A stretch of DNA of 64,000 nt, taken from assembly GCA_020746105.1 (NCBI GenBank), contig CM036618.1, forward strand, positions 125,417,191 to 125,481,190. Reading direction: 5' to 3'. Below are positions 51,301 through 63,353 of the stretch, one piece after another (the first letter of the stretch is position 1; each line of letters opens with the position of its first letter). A program made the translations under genes and the position numbers. The notes beneath the pieces are model-generated. The model searched no databases, was not told the origin of the DNA, and saw only the letters and a list, made by a program, of their open reading frames with translations. This stretch comes from Trogon surrucura. Taxonomy: Eukaryota > Chordata > Aves > Trogoniformes > Trogonidae.

Positions 51301-54300
51301 ATTATAGTTAACTTTGACATTTCCAGGATATAATTTTTAAATCTTGGTGTATTTTATGAAGTCCTATTAGCTTGCAAGAATTATGTCGTTGTTTTCGACA
51401 AAGAACAGGCTTTTGTAGGTAATTGTTTAATTTTTAATGGGCTTCGGAATAGTGACATTTGAAGGTTTTAAATAGCTTTGATATGAAACTGAAAGAAATA
51501 CTAAAGTATTGTTTATTTCACTTGCCTTTTTGAAGAAGAACTTTTACGCTGTGTAGCAGACTTTCTGATCTTGTCTAAAAGTCATGTACTGTGAATTTAA
51601 AATTTATAAAAAATACTATTTCTCTAGGATAGAGTGTAGCTGGCAGCTAAAGAAGATACTGCATGGATATCGGCATATTTTAAAGCAGGTATACAGCTTT
51701 TAAAACCCAGTCTGTTGAAAGTATCCTTATAATAATTCTGAAAAGCTTATACTCACCTTTTCTGAAAGTGTTAAAGAACTTTCCTTGTGTAGCCAATATT
51801 TATTTTGAAATGCTTGTGGATTTGCAGGTTAATCCAAGGAGGGATAGATAGAATTCAGTAACTAATTATTTGTATTCAAACTTCTGGTTTTTTAAGATAG
51901 AAATAGAACAATTTTTAATAAATAACTTCGAACATTTTACTGCAATTTTTCTTTGATTTCTCAATTAGAAATATTTCGTTTTTCCATTTTTATATATTTA
52001 TTTTTTACAAACTGTGCAAAGAAGAGAAATCATATTAATTATTGATAGATTAGCTCATTTGTGTTGTAGTCAAGGAATCAGAGTTAAACCTTGCTATCCA
52101 GAAGAAACTTTGGCACCAGGATACAACAGCCCCGCAGTCACAAAATATATTTTGTTTCTAAGAAGGCATCTTTGCCACATGTGTTAGTCAAGACACTGCT
52201 GCTCAGGGACTGTGCACCCCTTTCTAGAACAAGGGCTTTGAGTTGATACCAACGAAAGATAGAGAGCTGAGGAAACAGAAGTGTAGATGTGTGCCGCATC
52301 CAAGGACAGACAGGGATCCTTCATCACACGCAGCGTTGAAAAGCAGTCAGGTCTGGGGAGTTCCTAAAGAAAATGTAACCAACTCAGAAACATTTCTGAG
52401 TGATTCTAAAGCTTCTGTTCTCATTGGTGAAGACTAAAGTCTTTGTACATGTATAGCATGAAGTCTTCATAAACCATATAAATGTGTGATACGATATGAT
52501 GTGACAAAGGTGCCGGTTAATTTTCAGTAAAGTTTCCCATGATCTGGGAGGTTTGCTCTGTAACTGAACTATTTAAGCATGTGGTATACTGTTGGGGTTG
52601 GTTTGACAGTACTAGAGAAATCGCTAAATTGTTTACCACTAGAAGTTATGAGGTGAAGAAAACAAACTGATACTGTGTTCCCTCCAGAGGTTGCACAGCT
52701 GTCCAGATCTCGTCAGTTTTGTGGTGGAGCTGAAAACTATTTTGGTAAGTGACAGAATATATACATGGGAGATGGGATGTTCTTACACCTTCAGTTTTGA
52801 CTTTCAGTTTTTTACAGTTTAGTGTTTGATCAATGGATTTATGGCTTTTTTTTTAAGAAGTGGTGATTTTATATGTACTCTCTGGAAATTGGAGTGTTAT
52901 AGAAAAATTAAAATCCAAGCAAGGGATCTCAGTATAGAGCCACTCTCTTTAAAATGATTTTCTTGGAATTCCTGGTATTGTCCAGATGGTAATGAAGGCT
53001 TATAGTCATAGTCATACAAAGGATTGTACAGTCAGTGGATTTCTGAAGGTGCTTTCACCTGTATGAGAACTTGACCAATAAATGCAGAAAGGTTTTTTAA
53101 TAGTTCTGAGACTGCTGTTTATTTTTTTAAAATGTTTTCCTAATCTGGGATTGAAGAATAGCAAAGTCTTTACCTAACAATAGAAACTGCATAATTTCTT
53201 CTGTTAGTAAAACATTATTCTGTGAGCTTTCTTGACAAAGAATACTTGTCTGCAACCTACTTTAGACATAAACCACAGTAAGTATTCTTCAAAACAACAA
53301 CGAAAATATCTTCCTGGTATTACACTGCTGCTCTACACCGGGAATGCCTTTCCTCAGTATTCGTTCAGTCCCTGCCAAACGGGGTTATGCTAAACCTGGC
53401 AAAGGTGCTAGGAATAGAACTGAATAAGAATGTGGCTGTTTTGGCATATTTCACAATATTTCACAGATTTCACAATATTTCACATTCCAATCTCTTTGCC
53501 CGGATATGCAAGCACTCAGAAAATGAGAATGAAATGAAGTGTAATTCATTCAAAATAGTAAAATAGTGATCCTCAGTTCAGATGGTAAAAGCAACAGAAG
53601 TCACTGCAGGATAACTAGGCAGAAAAGATTGTTATACTGACTTAATTGTTAATTCCATTATATTATTTAAAGTTATTAATTTATTTAAAAATTCATTAAT
53701 TATTTGTCCTGTTAGGATAATTTTATCTTAAGTACACTTTGGAAGAACAAGTAGCACAACAGAAATGTGGAATGTATGGTTTGCTTTTGTTTTTCTCTGT
53801 AACGTGGCATTATGTTTCTGATTAAAATATTTTTTGAGGTATTACTACTTACTTGATGAACATCTGTACCAAAACTTACTCTTTGGGATCCTATGGTGTT
53901 AAAACTGAGAAACTGATTTTTCTTCTTTTTTTTTAAATAGCTATATAAAGTTGTATATAGCTAGTTAAAAATAATAGGGGCGATTTCATATATGTGTTTT
54001 CTTTTGTGGCTGTGGAGCCCAGGAGACAGCTGTGGGCTTAACAGAACCTTCTTTTGAAATGTTCTTTCAGTCAAGATGCTTGACTTCAAATTTATTAGCT
54101 GAAAAAGAGGCACATTTGATATTTGCATCTGAAGACTATGTTGTCAACATCTGTGGGTTTGGGTTTTTAAATTGCAGATGTTTTCATTACTAGTATCTCA
54201 AGTAATTTACCAAACAGCTTCTTTGTCTGTTTTAGCTGGAGGCTATGACAAAACAAATGCAGTGTACAGTTAATTTTACATAAGCTTAATATTTTTTAAT

Positions 54301-57300
54301 GAATTGCAAAAATCACATGACTAAATAGATGCAAAAATATTGAAATCTCTCTTAATGATGTTTTAAATGTTTTTTAAACAGGAAATTGCTTTAAAGAATA
54401 CAAGAGACCTGCATATACCACGGCCACCAGAATACTACTCCTGTCTTGTCAGAGATCTAGAAATATTGGGTTGGAATAAGTATGTTTATTTTATTTCTTA
54501 ATAGACATTATCTTTGGAATATCTATTATTCTTTTGTATTTGTGAGTTGAACATATCAAATGTACTTGTTCCATTAATTTATCCTGTTCAAAACTGCTTT
54601 TACTTTAAACACTTTGCTGCTTTGTTTTTAATTAAGAAAAAACCCCAACAAACTACAAACCTCTATCACCTGAAGGTGTATTTTCAGTCTCAAATAACTG
54701 AGCTGAAAGGCGACATGCTGCTCCTAAGAAATCAATTCTTCTTTGACCTATAAACTACTGGGATAGTAAACATATTTAATAAAACTTCTAGAGTTCTCTT
54801 TTTTCTTCCTCCTTTCTTCTCCTTTGTATAGCTTTTTTGTAACTATTCCCATGTGCTATGGTTGATCATCGTGTACCTTCATGCTTTCATAAAAACAGTT
54901 CATACATTGTTTAGAACTAGAATAATTATTTTTAAGAACAGTCTTGCTCTCCATAAAAAGATAAATTTTGATTCATGCCTGCTCTCCCAAAATGAAAACA
55001 AAAACCCTTCAGAAAGTCTGTGCCAGCAAAACAGACACTGACATACAGTGAATATACTTTAAAGATATAAATATATGAATGTGCTATATTTATAATTGGA
55101 GATATATATGTACTATATAGCTAACAATACCAAAAATACACTTTGAAAATACAATTTAGTAGCTTATCTCAAAACTCCTATTTCTTCTGACTTGCTGTAC
55201 AAACAAAACATCCAGTGGTTTATTAAAAGGCACAAGAGTGTTTTATCTGAGAGTGTGCTTGTAGGGTGGTCTTTGACCTGGTTTCTAGGCAAAGATGGCC
55301 GTCACGTAGACTCATGGCCTATGCTGTGTAGTCATGTAATTCAGTAAATATACCCCTCTTGGGTTGACTTACATTGTAGATAAAGTCTCTATTTGCTTCA
55401 GGTTTTTTGCTTGGGGAAGTAAATTGTTAACCCAAGGGCTAGGCTGTACAGAGGATCATATCTGGTTTACTATGAGTTGGAAGGAGAATAACAGAGAGGC
55501 GGTTTGAGGTACATTAGTAAGTTACACCTCCAATTTTACTGTGCTTTTAAAAGTATAACAAACTCTTAAGAAGGCTTCTTCCTAGGAATGCGCACATCCC
55601 TCGGTGTACATCTACTCTTTCTTGTATAGGCTTCTACAACCACGTTGCCAGTTTCATTTGAAAGAGACACATTTTTCCCAGCATGCTGGCTCGAGTGACC
55701 GGGCTAGTATGTAATAGTTGGGAAAAAACGAAATGTTACTTAGGCCAGCAAGCAGATGCTTTCTTTGAACTCTGATAGGCCTTTCCATCTGTCTGGATGG
55801 TAAGTTGCACAAGAATCTTGGACTGGTTTTTATCTTTACACAGGGATAACATGGCAAAAATGCCAAAATCTTCATATATTTACCAGTGAACTGGGCATCT
55901 GGATAAGTTTGAACCTTTTGGGCAGTTGAAGCTACTCACCAGAACATATTTCTGAAGAACACTGTATTTTACAGTTGCATTCATCTTTGTTGTTGCGGGA
56001 AGCACAAATAAGTGACGTATTAAGCAGAGAGTCAGTGATTATGTCAGAAGTTTTAACATTTATATTTAAGATGTACTTGCTACTTGCTTAGGTGCATGTA
56101 CATTGTGTAAAACTTATGAAATGAAGGCAAATCATCATAAATAACTCATTCTGTACCTGTTTTGGCACTATTTTCTGCAGAAAATCAATTTCGGAATATG
56201 AACCAATATCCACTGAATTTTCCACAATAATAGTATTGATAATAAAAGAGAACTTCATTGAAGAGCAAAGCAAATCAAGAGCATAAAAGTCTCATATAGT
56301 AAGAAACTGCAGAAATGGATCAAAGATTTGACAGGAAGTTTAATGTGTACATAAGTAGAGGCTGACAGGAACATGCTTTGTGTGTCAAAGGTTCCACTGA
56401 TGGAAAACTGAAACACAGTGCTCACTGACCACAGCGTGAGCCTTGACACACGTTGTAAATAACCCAAAGATATATGACTGCATTAAGCACTAGACTGGTG
56501 TATTAACAGCAGTAAATCTAGAACAGCAGAAGAGGCTGGCGTACAGGACTTCCTCTGATTAATATTTGTAACAGGCTAATAAGAATACTGCAGTCATTTC
56601 AAATTGTACTTCTTTACAGTGCTCTTAAGCGGTTCCTTTTCTGTTTCAGAGTTGTATACGTAGATACTGGTCTTGCTACAATCAAGCTAAAAGCTCAAGA
56701 TTCTTGTGATCGACAGCATCTCATCACTCTGAAATTAAAGGCAAAGGTGAATTTACGTAGGAGAAAGTATTTTAAGGCTTCCTTGCAATAAATGGATTTT
56801 TCTTAATTCATAAGTATTGTAGAGTTTATTTGGTTGTTAGTATGTCTGTTCTGCAAGATGATGGGGGAGTGATGCTTGAGAATATTTTTTTAGAGAGGGT
56901 TTTCAGACTTTAGCTCCATTTAACATTAAAATCATATTATGGTTATCTATAAGAATTTTTTCATATGAAACTGTGCATCACATAAAAATCACTTTTTGCT
57001 ATTAGTTATTTTCCTGGATTTCAGACAAAGCCATCTGGGAGACTTTCATTCATTATCACTCTACCCAGAGAGTGTGCATGTCATCAAAATTAGAGGATGT
57101 TGGGTTGCTTCTTTAGCAAGTCTTACTGTTAAAGCTATAGAAACAAAGATTTATGAAAAACTGACTACAGAAGAGAGTTCCTTATGCTAAAAAGGTTATT
57201 TCTTTTTAGTCTAAGTAATTGCTGATTGGGACAGTGCTTGCAAAACATATCCATGGCACATACAGAAGCAGAAAAACTTCAGTTCTTCCTGGGACTTAGA

Positions 57301-60300
57301 ACTGAACACAAATTTCTCATTGGAACACATTAAGCTCTTATCAGAAATTATGACTATCTAGCCTGTGTGGTGCCAGTTGTATGGTAAGAGCTGTTGTCTT
57401 CAGAAAATCTAAGGGGAAAAAGTGGATCCAAAAATGTCTAAACTATCCTTGGTCCATCATCTGGACTAATAATCTTGAGGGGAGGGGGAGGGAGCACAGT
57501 ATTGTAAGATTAAATTTCAACTTCACAGATATCCTGTATTCCATTAAATACCAGGAATATTTCAGTTTTACGTAAGACAAACTATTTTACCTTAGAGGAG
57601 AAAAAGGAGCCTGTGGAAAAAGTACTACTTGGAAACTGAGGTTGCTAAAGTGGATTTTTTAAAAAAGGGTAAAACCATCCTATGTGCAGAGGGTAATGAA
57701 TTCATAATTATTTTGCTACTCAGTCTGTAATTAAAGAAATTGATGGAAAAAATATATCAGGAAGTACAGTTATGGTCTATTTAGCATGCAAGGAGAGTAA
57801 CCAGACGGTAATGACATAGTTTATAAGGGAGCTGCTATCCCATACTGAGTATGACACTAGAAATTAAGTACAGCCTGTTGCTCCTAAGTTTTTTTTTTGT
57901 GATTTTATGGTGACTGAAGTAATGTATTTTAAGTATTCGGAAGTATGAAAGTGCAGAAAAAAATTACACGTTTTTATAAAGCAGCTGCCATGGTCAAATG
58001 TTATTACACTTCGGCATTGGCTGGGTCTGTTTAGCCTTAATTTATCACTGTACAGTAAGGGGAATAGTGATTATTGTTTTCTGTTCTTGTAAACACTTGT
58101 GCATTTTCATTGTAGTAATAAAATGCCTGAAGTTGAGACTTCTAATAGCAGAAGAAAGCTCCATCTAACAACCAAGGGTATAGAGTAATAAAGAGACTAG
58201 ATTTTCCAACTTATCTGTTGTAACAAGTAATCATCAATTATTATTTTTTAAAATTTTTTTCCCGCCCGAAGCGATTGTTGTGATGAAGCATCAATTGCTT
58301 GCCCTTTTTAAACCATGTCTGGCATTTAAACTTGCCACAGAGAAAATTTATATGAGAAACATGGTTTCGGTGACATGGGGATTTGATTTTCCTTCATATA
58401 CACATCTACTCCACTTGAAAAGACTGCTGAAGACTTTTTTGAAGGGGTTTCTCTTGCTTTAATGAAAGTATGTTTGTTTTTTGTTCTGCTCCTTCTCTGA
58501 TGAAGGTTAGCATGTGAGCTAAACCTCTCCTGCCCGACACGTATTGCTGGTTCTTGTCTGTGTTCTGGCAGACAGGTTTGTTCAGCCTTGCCCTCATGGA
58601 TGCCGTACACGGAAATGAGTTCATAAGCCTGGTGACAATGGTTTTGGGGAGAAACTCTTGGACAAGTGATTTAGAAAATTTTTTTTTTCATAAATTACCA
58701 TGTGTATTGAGATAATCCCCTAAATATTCCTGTGCTGTCATCCTTCATGGTTTTGAGGACTTTTCCTTAATGGCTGTCATGTGTTTCTACCTGTTGTCCT
58801 CGTCTTAATGTGCTTCGTGTTAAGAACTGTCTTTTCAAAAAAACACAAACTGCATTTGTCAAGGAACCCTGGGGAGATCAGTTTAAACCAGGAATAACTG
58901 AGAACGGTCACAGCATAGCTAGATTCTGTCAGCCAAATCATGTGCTACACGATTTTGACTTTTGCAAATGATTGGGCTTAAACCTCACAAGAGGATATAT
59001 TGTTTAATGCTGATTACATTTTGTGACATAGTTTTCTGATTTACTTCATTGAAGATGCCTTGCTCAGAAATCCTTATCCATTCACAGTTTAAATAAATGA
59101 CTAGAGAAGTTTTCTGAAAACAAAGCGTGAATCTTTGTAGGTATCAGATACATTGGGTTTTATTTATGAGATTTCATTTTTGATCACATGAGAAGTGGAT
59201 GGGGTGCCTGCCATTTTACATCTGATGAATTCAAATAGGCCGCTGCAAGAATTTGCATGTCATGCAGCCATCAAGAAGCTTTGGTAATTATCTGAATGAT
59301 TTGGCAAGGGTTCTGAAAGTACTTTCCATAGACAGCTACCTGCTTGCTCAAAAATACAATATAAATATTTAGACCAATAATTACTTAAATTGTCCTAAAG
59401 AATAAGATCATTTCTGATGTATACATTTGAATGTAACTAATAACTTACGATGTAATGGATGCGCTCTGGTATATATTTTAAAATATTATCTTCTGGGGAA
59501 TCATTGTATAAAGGATTTCACTCTGCAAGGTCTAAAACCATTTTGTACTTAAATGCAGAATCATCGTTGCATAGGTCTTGGCAATTACTTGGTACACAGT
59601 ACAATATTCTCTTAAAGTAAATTTGACTAAAAATGCAGAGAAAAAGTGCTTAGGGATTTTTGGGGTTTTGTCTTTTTTTTTTTAAGTAATATCAAGTTAG
59701 TAGAACCTTTTTGCAAGCACTTGTTCAAAGGCACCCTACAAAGGACCACATAAAATGAATTTGCTTACCAAGAAAGTAACCACATAACGGGCTAGTGCTG
59801 CTGGGATTTAAATGAGATAGTCCTAAAACTAATCCTATGGAAGAATCATGCTGACTTAGTTTTGTTCTAGGAATACTTTTTATACATAGAAAACAAGTTT
59901 TATTTCTACACAAGCAATCAAGTATTTAATGAAAAATAATCCCTACACTACAAAAGCACTAGGACTACAAGAACAGGAACTGTCAGCAGCACATTTCTGA
60001 GTTGCAATCGCCTCCTGTCCCAATTAGTTGTTTCGCTTCCCTGTACCTGTTTTTTAACTTGTCTGACTCCAATTTGATAAAACAGTAAAGCACAAGATAC
60101 TCAGGCTGGAGGACTTGTCTTCAGAGAGTGGTACTTAACAGCAAGTTTAAACAAATTTCTGCCAAATAAAATTTGGAACAGGTGCTCTTGAAAAAGATAT
60201 AGATTGATTGTAATAAGATTTTTCATTCCTTTCCTACTTAATTTTTCAGAAAATAGCAGGTTTATTCCACAGATTTATTCTTTTTAAACTTTGCTATCCA

Positions 60301-60730
60301 GTATACGTAATTGAGGAGAATTTTTTTTTTAAATATTTGATGTTTTTGTCTTAAGTTCTTTCTTTTAATGCATCTTTGTGAACATCGAACGCAGAAAACT
60401 CTGATTCTCCTGCCTTTACCAAAATCTTATATATAAAGTCTGTTTACATGTAGATTTCTTCTTTAAATGATAATTAACATTTATAACTATTTCTGAAAAT
60501 GTTTTACATACTGTCTCCTCTAAAAGCCAAGTTGTCTAGATGCTTGAAGTACTCCTATTTCCGTATCAAATTTGGCAGCTGAGTATCAGTCTGATTTTAA
60601 ATAAATCGGAAAAAAAAAAGAAAAAGGGAAATAAACCCTGTATTTTCCTTCTCTCCCTCAGTATCCAACAGAACCACCAGACTGCCTTGTGGATTTTCCT
60701 GTCCAGTTTGCCATTTCTTGGATGCCACAG
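48278..60730 (+). CDS. FANCL: FANCL, E3 ubiquitin ligase of the Fanconi anaemia core complex (5' part, exons 1-7)
   Basis: FANCL is the catalytic subunit of the Fanconi anaemia core complex. With the E2 enzyme UBE2T it monoubiquitinates FANCD2 and FANCI in the nucleus, the key step in repair of DNA interstrand crosslinks. Seven exons are seen, joining 48278-48370, 50575-50633, 51628-51688, 52688-52744, 54382-54479, 56650-56746 and 60662-60730: 534 nt, 178 codons, all with AG/GT borders and matching phase. The first residues share 'LLRQCPLLLPQNR' with the human protein and the later exons keep 'LITLKLKAK' and 'VDFPV'. The part here covers the E2-like fold (about residues 1-100) and the start of the UBC-RWD substrate-binding domain. 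The full protein is about 375 residues, so roughly half, including the RING domain, lies past the window. The start codon has a good context (G at -3 and +4). In human the neighbour VRK2 converges on the FANCL 3' end, which would be outside this window. Confidence 0.97.
48724..48753 (+). repeat. Poly(T) tract in intron 1
   Basis: A run of 22 T, one C and 7 more T. It lies at the downstream edge of the CpG island. It may be a length-variable site. Confidence 0.9.
49368..50228 (-). mobile_element. CR1 LINE fragment, minus strand, in FANCL intron 1
   Basis: On the minus strand the ORF2 C-terminus appears from 50228 leftwards: 'LAEDTELVGMVNRLWN' (49 residues into one frame), then 'NSAKKDVVVLVDVKLTPSQQ' and 'CTLAAKANSFVAWIRQSISN' and 'LKHLVYKGRLRELGLVSLGK'. 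From about 49600 to 49368 it is 3' UTR ending near 'CCTCTGGAGGTCTTCCAGC', reversed, with 'AACCTTGGTATT' at the edge where the octamer tail would start; the tail is lost. Frameshifts are present. It is of intermediate age and belongs to another CR1 subfamily than the copies at 2.2 and 8.2 kb. It lies antisense to FANCL. Confidence 0.92.
50575..50633 (+). CDS. FANCL: FANCL exon 2
   Basis: 59 nt, starts in phase 0 after TTTTCAAG and ends with two bases of a split Arg codon before GTGAGA. Encodes 'GRDFHIRIMLPMDFQLKNA', matching the human 'GRDFHLRIVLPEDLQLKNA' block of the E2-like fold. Confidence 0.97.
50634..51627 (+). other. FANCL: FANCL intron 2
   Basis: GTGAGA to TCTCTAG. AT-rich. It contains the 34-bp tandem duplication and a G-rich/GT stretch around 51147-51172. 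Nothing else recognised. Confidence 0.85.
50859..50926. repeat. Tandem duplication, 34-bp unit
   Basis: Two copies (50859-50892 and 50893-50926) starting AATTAATTGGTTGTATTT, differing at about two positions. Within FANCL intron 2. Confidence 0.92.
51628..51688 (+). CDS. FANCL: FANCL exon 3
   Basis: 61 nt: first G completes the split Arg codon, then 20 codons 'IECSWQLKKILHGYRHILKQ' before GTATAC. It aligns with human 'LLCSWQLRTILSGYHRIVQQ'. Confidence 0.97.
51689..52687 (+). other. FANCL: FANCL intron 3
   Basis: GTATAC to CCTCCAG. AT-rich, with a 64-codon open frame (52243-52437) that has no motif. No repeat recognised. Confidence 0.85.
52688..52744 (+). CDS. FANCL: FANCL exon 4
   Basis: 57 nt, 19 codons, phase 0 at both ends. 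Encodes 'RLHSCPDLVSFVVELKTIL' before GTAAGT; human has 'RMQHSPDLMSFMMELKMLL'. Confidence 0.97.
52745..54381 (+). other. FANCL: FANCL intron 4
   Basis: GTAAGT to TTAAACAG. AT-rich. A short imperfect duplication of ATTTCACAATATTTCAC lies at about 53448-53483. No retroelement recognised. Confidence 0.85.
54382..54479 (+). CDS. FANCL: FANCL exon 5
   Basis: 98 nt: 32 codons plus AA of a split Lys codon, before GTATGT. Starts 'EIALKNTRDLHIPRPPEYYS' and ends 'LGWN', matching human 'EVALKNRQELYALPPPPQFY' and 'LGWD'. This exon passes from the E2-like fold to the central domain. Confidence 0.97.
54480..56649 (+). other. FANCL: FANCL intron 5
   Basis: GTATGT to GTTTCAG. AT-rich, including an AT-alternating tract around 55061-55125. 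Open frames below 80 codons, no motif. Confidence 0.85.
56650..56746 (+). CDS. FANCL: FANCL exon 6
   Basis: 97 nt: an A completes the Lys codon, then 32 codons starting 'VVYVDTGLATIKLKAQDSC' and ending 'HLITLKLKAK' before GTGAAT. The last block is identical to human. Part of the UBC-RWD domain. Confidence 0.97.
56747..60661 (+). other. FANCL: FANCL intron 6
   Basis: The longest complete intron here (3.9 kb), GTGAAT to CCCTCAG. AT-rich with T-runs (57889-57898, 58678-58688, 59672-59683, 60321-60331). No exon or retroelement recognised. Confidence 0.85.
60662..60730 (+). CDS. FANCL: FANCL exon 7
   Basis: 69 nt, 23 codons, phase 0 at both ends: starts 'YPTEPPDCLVDFPVQFAI' and ends 'SWMPQ' before GTAAAC; human has 'YPAESPDYFVDFPVPFCASW'. 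This is the last exon seen in the window. Confidence 0.97.
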
Positions 60731-61118
60731 GTAAACTGCCGCACTACGCATCGCTTTTTTAATAACTGCAAAATATGTAGGTGCTAATGAGGGGGTACCC
60801 TTTATTTTTGAACTCCAGCTTTTTTCCTTGTGTGTATTTTACTTTTGTACGTGCTTATGTAAATATAATAATACTGAACCTCATATACCTTATGACGGTG
60901 TTTCAAATATTTTTCTTGCCATGTAGATGATATCGTGCATTTTGTAGGCTTTGCGCTCATACTGGCTGTTTTTTTCTTTAGCTGTTCATGTGGCTGAAAT
61001 ATCTTTAGGAATGATATTGAGGAAAAAAATATGCACAAGAAACAACTGTCATCTTGAAAAGGAGCACCCTCTAAGGTTGACAGACGTTAAAAAGGCAGTC
61101 CCCAGTTCGATATCCTGT

Positions 61119-61313
61119 ATCATAGAATCACAGAATCATAGAATGGCCTGGGTTGGAAGGGACCTTAGAGATCATTTTAATCCAACCTCCCTGTTGTGGG
61201 CAGGGACGCCACCTCTCGACTAGGTCAGGCAACATGTGAGAACCGAACGGGAATTGAACCCGCGACCTTTGGTGTTTCAAGCACCACGCTCAACCCCCTG
61301 AGCTAAACCGGCC
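61119..61313 (-). mobile_element. tRNA-Ile-derived SINE with CR1 tail
   Basis: On the minus strand the element starts with a 74-bp tRNA-like head (61313 to 61240), followed by a short linker and a CR1-type tail (about 61230 to 61119) that ends in two to three ATTCTATG-type units. The head reads GGCCGGTTTAGCTCAGG at the 5' end, with an A box, and GGTTCAATTCC as the B box, so it has an internal Pol III promoter. The tail carries 'GGGAGGTTGGATTAAAATGA' and 'GGTCCCTTCCAACCC', which lets the element borrow CR1 reverse transcriptase. This architecture is that of bird SINEs such as TguSINE1 of passerines. It is antisense to FANCL. Confidence 0.9.
61240..61313 (-). other. tRNA-Ile-like head of the SINE (not a functional tRNA gene)
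   Basis: The 74 bases resemble tRNA-Ile: GGCCGG start, 'AGCGTGGTGCT' and 'AAGGTCGCGGGTTC' blocks. The anticodon loop (TTGAAAC) differs from the AAT-type loop (TAATAAC), the 3' acceptor strand GGTTC pairs poorly with GGCCG, and it runs straight into the CR1 tail, so it is a SINE promoter and not a tRNA gene. Confidence 0.85.
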
Positions 61314-62974
61314 CTAATAATACAAGAAAACTTGTTCATTTGCAATCAAAATAACAACAGGAGAGTATTTAATAGAATTCTAATTTCATAGTCTAACTGA
61401 TATCGTTCATAAAAAAAAAAGAACGAAGAGCCATTGTCTCTTTTTTTGCACTCTCTTGCATTATTTCATGTATCTTTTTTTTCCTTAATAGAGCATACGT
61501 ACTTGATTAAATGGATTTAAATGTGACCACTTAGATGTAAGTTAATTTGAATTAGCTCTAGAAAATAGTTGATGTTTAAATTCATTTAATTCAGGAAAAC
61601 AGATTTTACATAAATGATAGCCTTTCGTAACGCCAACTCTCACGAGGACTTCTGCCCATCAATAACGCCTGTCTTTCTGGTACTAAATTTATGTAAGGAA
61701 CATGGCTCAAAGGTGGCATCAGAATGATTTTAAGACACGTAGAATTTTGACTGCGAAGCTCACAGTTCTGTGTGTCACCTCAGATCCTCAAATAGGAGAG
61801 CTTGAAGAAACAGCTGCAAGAATAGACCATTGCAAATGAGAAATATGTTTCATTTCACATGTAAGGTTAGGTTTTGATTCCCTGGTATGGTTTGGAACAA
61901 TTTAAACACTTACTGGTTTTCCCTCAAATTGTCCTGGAATCCATATCCTACAGGCAGGATTTCGAGTACTGTTCTAACCTCAAACTTCACACATACTTCT
62001 AATAGTATTTTATTAATTTTGCAGCCTTGCAATTTATGTTGCCTCAAATTAACAACACTTCAAACAGCCTTGACAGTCATTGCTTCTCTGTGTTTACTGT
62101 TTGTAATTTTAAAGCTACTAGCTGGACTTATGTTTTAAAAAAATGTTCTTGAAAAACAGCAAAGCAGCCTTTCTTGACAAGTGAAAGATAGGAGCGAGTA
62201 TATTAATGTTGACACTACAACCAAGTAACAATCTAATGTTAAAAATATGACATTCTCCTGCTCGATATTCCAGTCTTTTTACAGCAAGAATTACTTACGG
62301 ACTTTTAGAAAACATGAACAATAGATGTTTGTATGTACCTGGAGACCCTGTTTTGAAATCATGAGATATTAATTGTAGCTGCAGAAAATCTGCCGTAATC
62401 TGAACTCAGTAGCAGCAGCCTCTGCATTGGGCCGATAGAAGTGCTTTAGTTGTACAGTCTTTTCTGAAAATTGACCTTATCTCTGTGGGTGACAGGAACT
62501 TCACTCTTGAGGAAGAAAATGTCTGTAGTAATTGTGTAAATGGCATTTATTTTCCAAGTGCACGGAAATTATTGCAGTGGGCAGGCTTCGCACCATGGTA
62601 AAATAAAGATTAAGCTTAGATAATGCTGAAACACCCCTGGGAGCAGAATTTAACAGGCCCTCAAGTTGGTTGAAAATTTTGGTTCCTAAAAGGGAAAAAG
62701 AACACGTTATACCTATTTTCTAGTAAAATACCATGACATTTTGATACCAATAGGTCCTAAATTTAATATTTGTTGGTAATCTTTGATATAAGAACTGAAT
62801 AAAATTTTGCAATTGCACTATTAGAATATAATCTCCCACAAAAGAAAACATAAATAGAATTCAGGGAATTGATTTATTTTTTTAACCCCCCTGTGTGTGC
62901 TATTGCCTATTTCAGGTTATTTTAAGTGCTCACGGACTTTAAACTTGAGGGGTTGCTGGGTGGTTGGTGTTTTG

Positions 62975-63011
62975 TCTTTTTTTTCCTCCTTTTTTTTTTC
63001 CCTCCCCCTCC
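62975..63011 (+). repeat. Polypyrimidine tract (37 bp, T/C only)
   Basis: Uninterrupted T/C run in FANCL intron 7 with T-rich left and C-rich right halves. It resembles an extended splice-acceptor tract, but no AG followed by FANCL-like coding sequence was found after it. Confidence 0.85.
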
Positions 63012-63333
63012 GTATAATAATAGACATGGCTTTATGGCATCCATATTAAAAATGGGTAATTTTCCTTATGGTCCCTGTCTTCCTGCTGGGTTGATAATGT
63101 TTTGATGTATTTTTCTTTTGCTCTGATGAGAGGTCTGCTGCTGCTGCTCTGACATATTCATTTGGATGAATAATTATAACTTGCACAATGTCAAGCTGAA
63201 GATGGTAGGGTTTTGTGCGTCATGACAAGCCTAGTAGCCAGTGCAGGTGTCTCACAGCATGAGCAGCAACAGCCAGTGGATTCTGGCGCAGAGGAGACGT
63301 TTTAGAGTAGTAAGAAATCAGCACCAAGGGCAA

Positions 63334-63353
63334 TGCTGCTGCTGCCGCCGCCG
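63334..63353 (+). repeat. Short CTG/CCG trinucleotide run
   Basis: TGCTGCTGCTGCCGCCGCCG, a small compound trinucleotide repeat; another four CTG units lie near 63134-63146. Both are in the stretch of intron 7 that is less AT-rich than its surroundings. Confidence 0.85.

Noticed and set aside
61240-61313. tRNA-like sequence that could be called as a tRNA gene.
   Set aside because: Acceptor stem mismatches, abnormal anticodon loop and direct fusion to a CR1 tail show it is a SINE head.
62975-63120. Polypyrimidine tract as the acceptor of FANCL exon 8.
   Set aside because: No AG followed by sequence like the human exon 8 residues is found after it.
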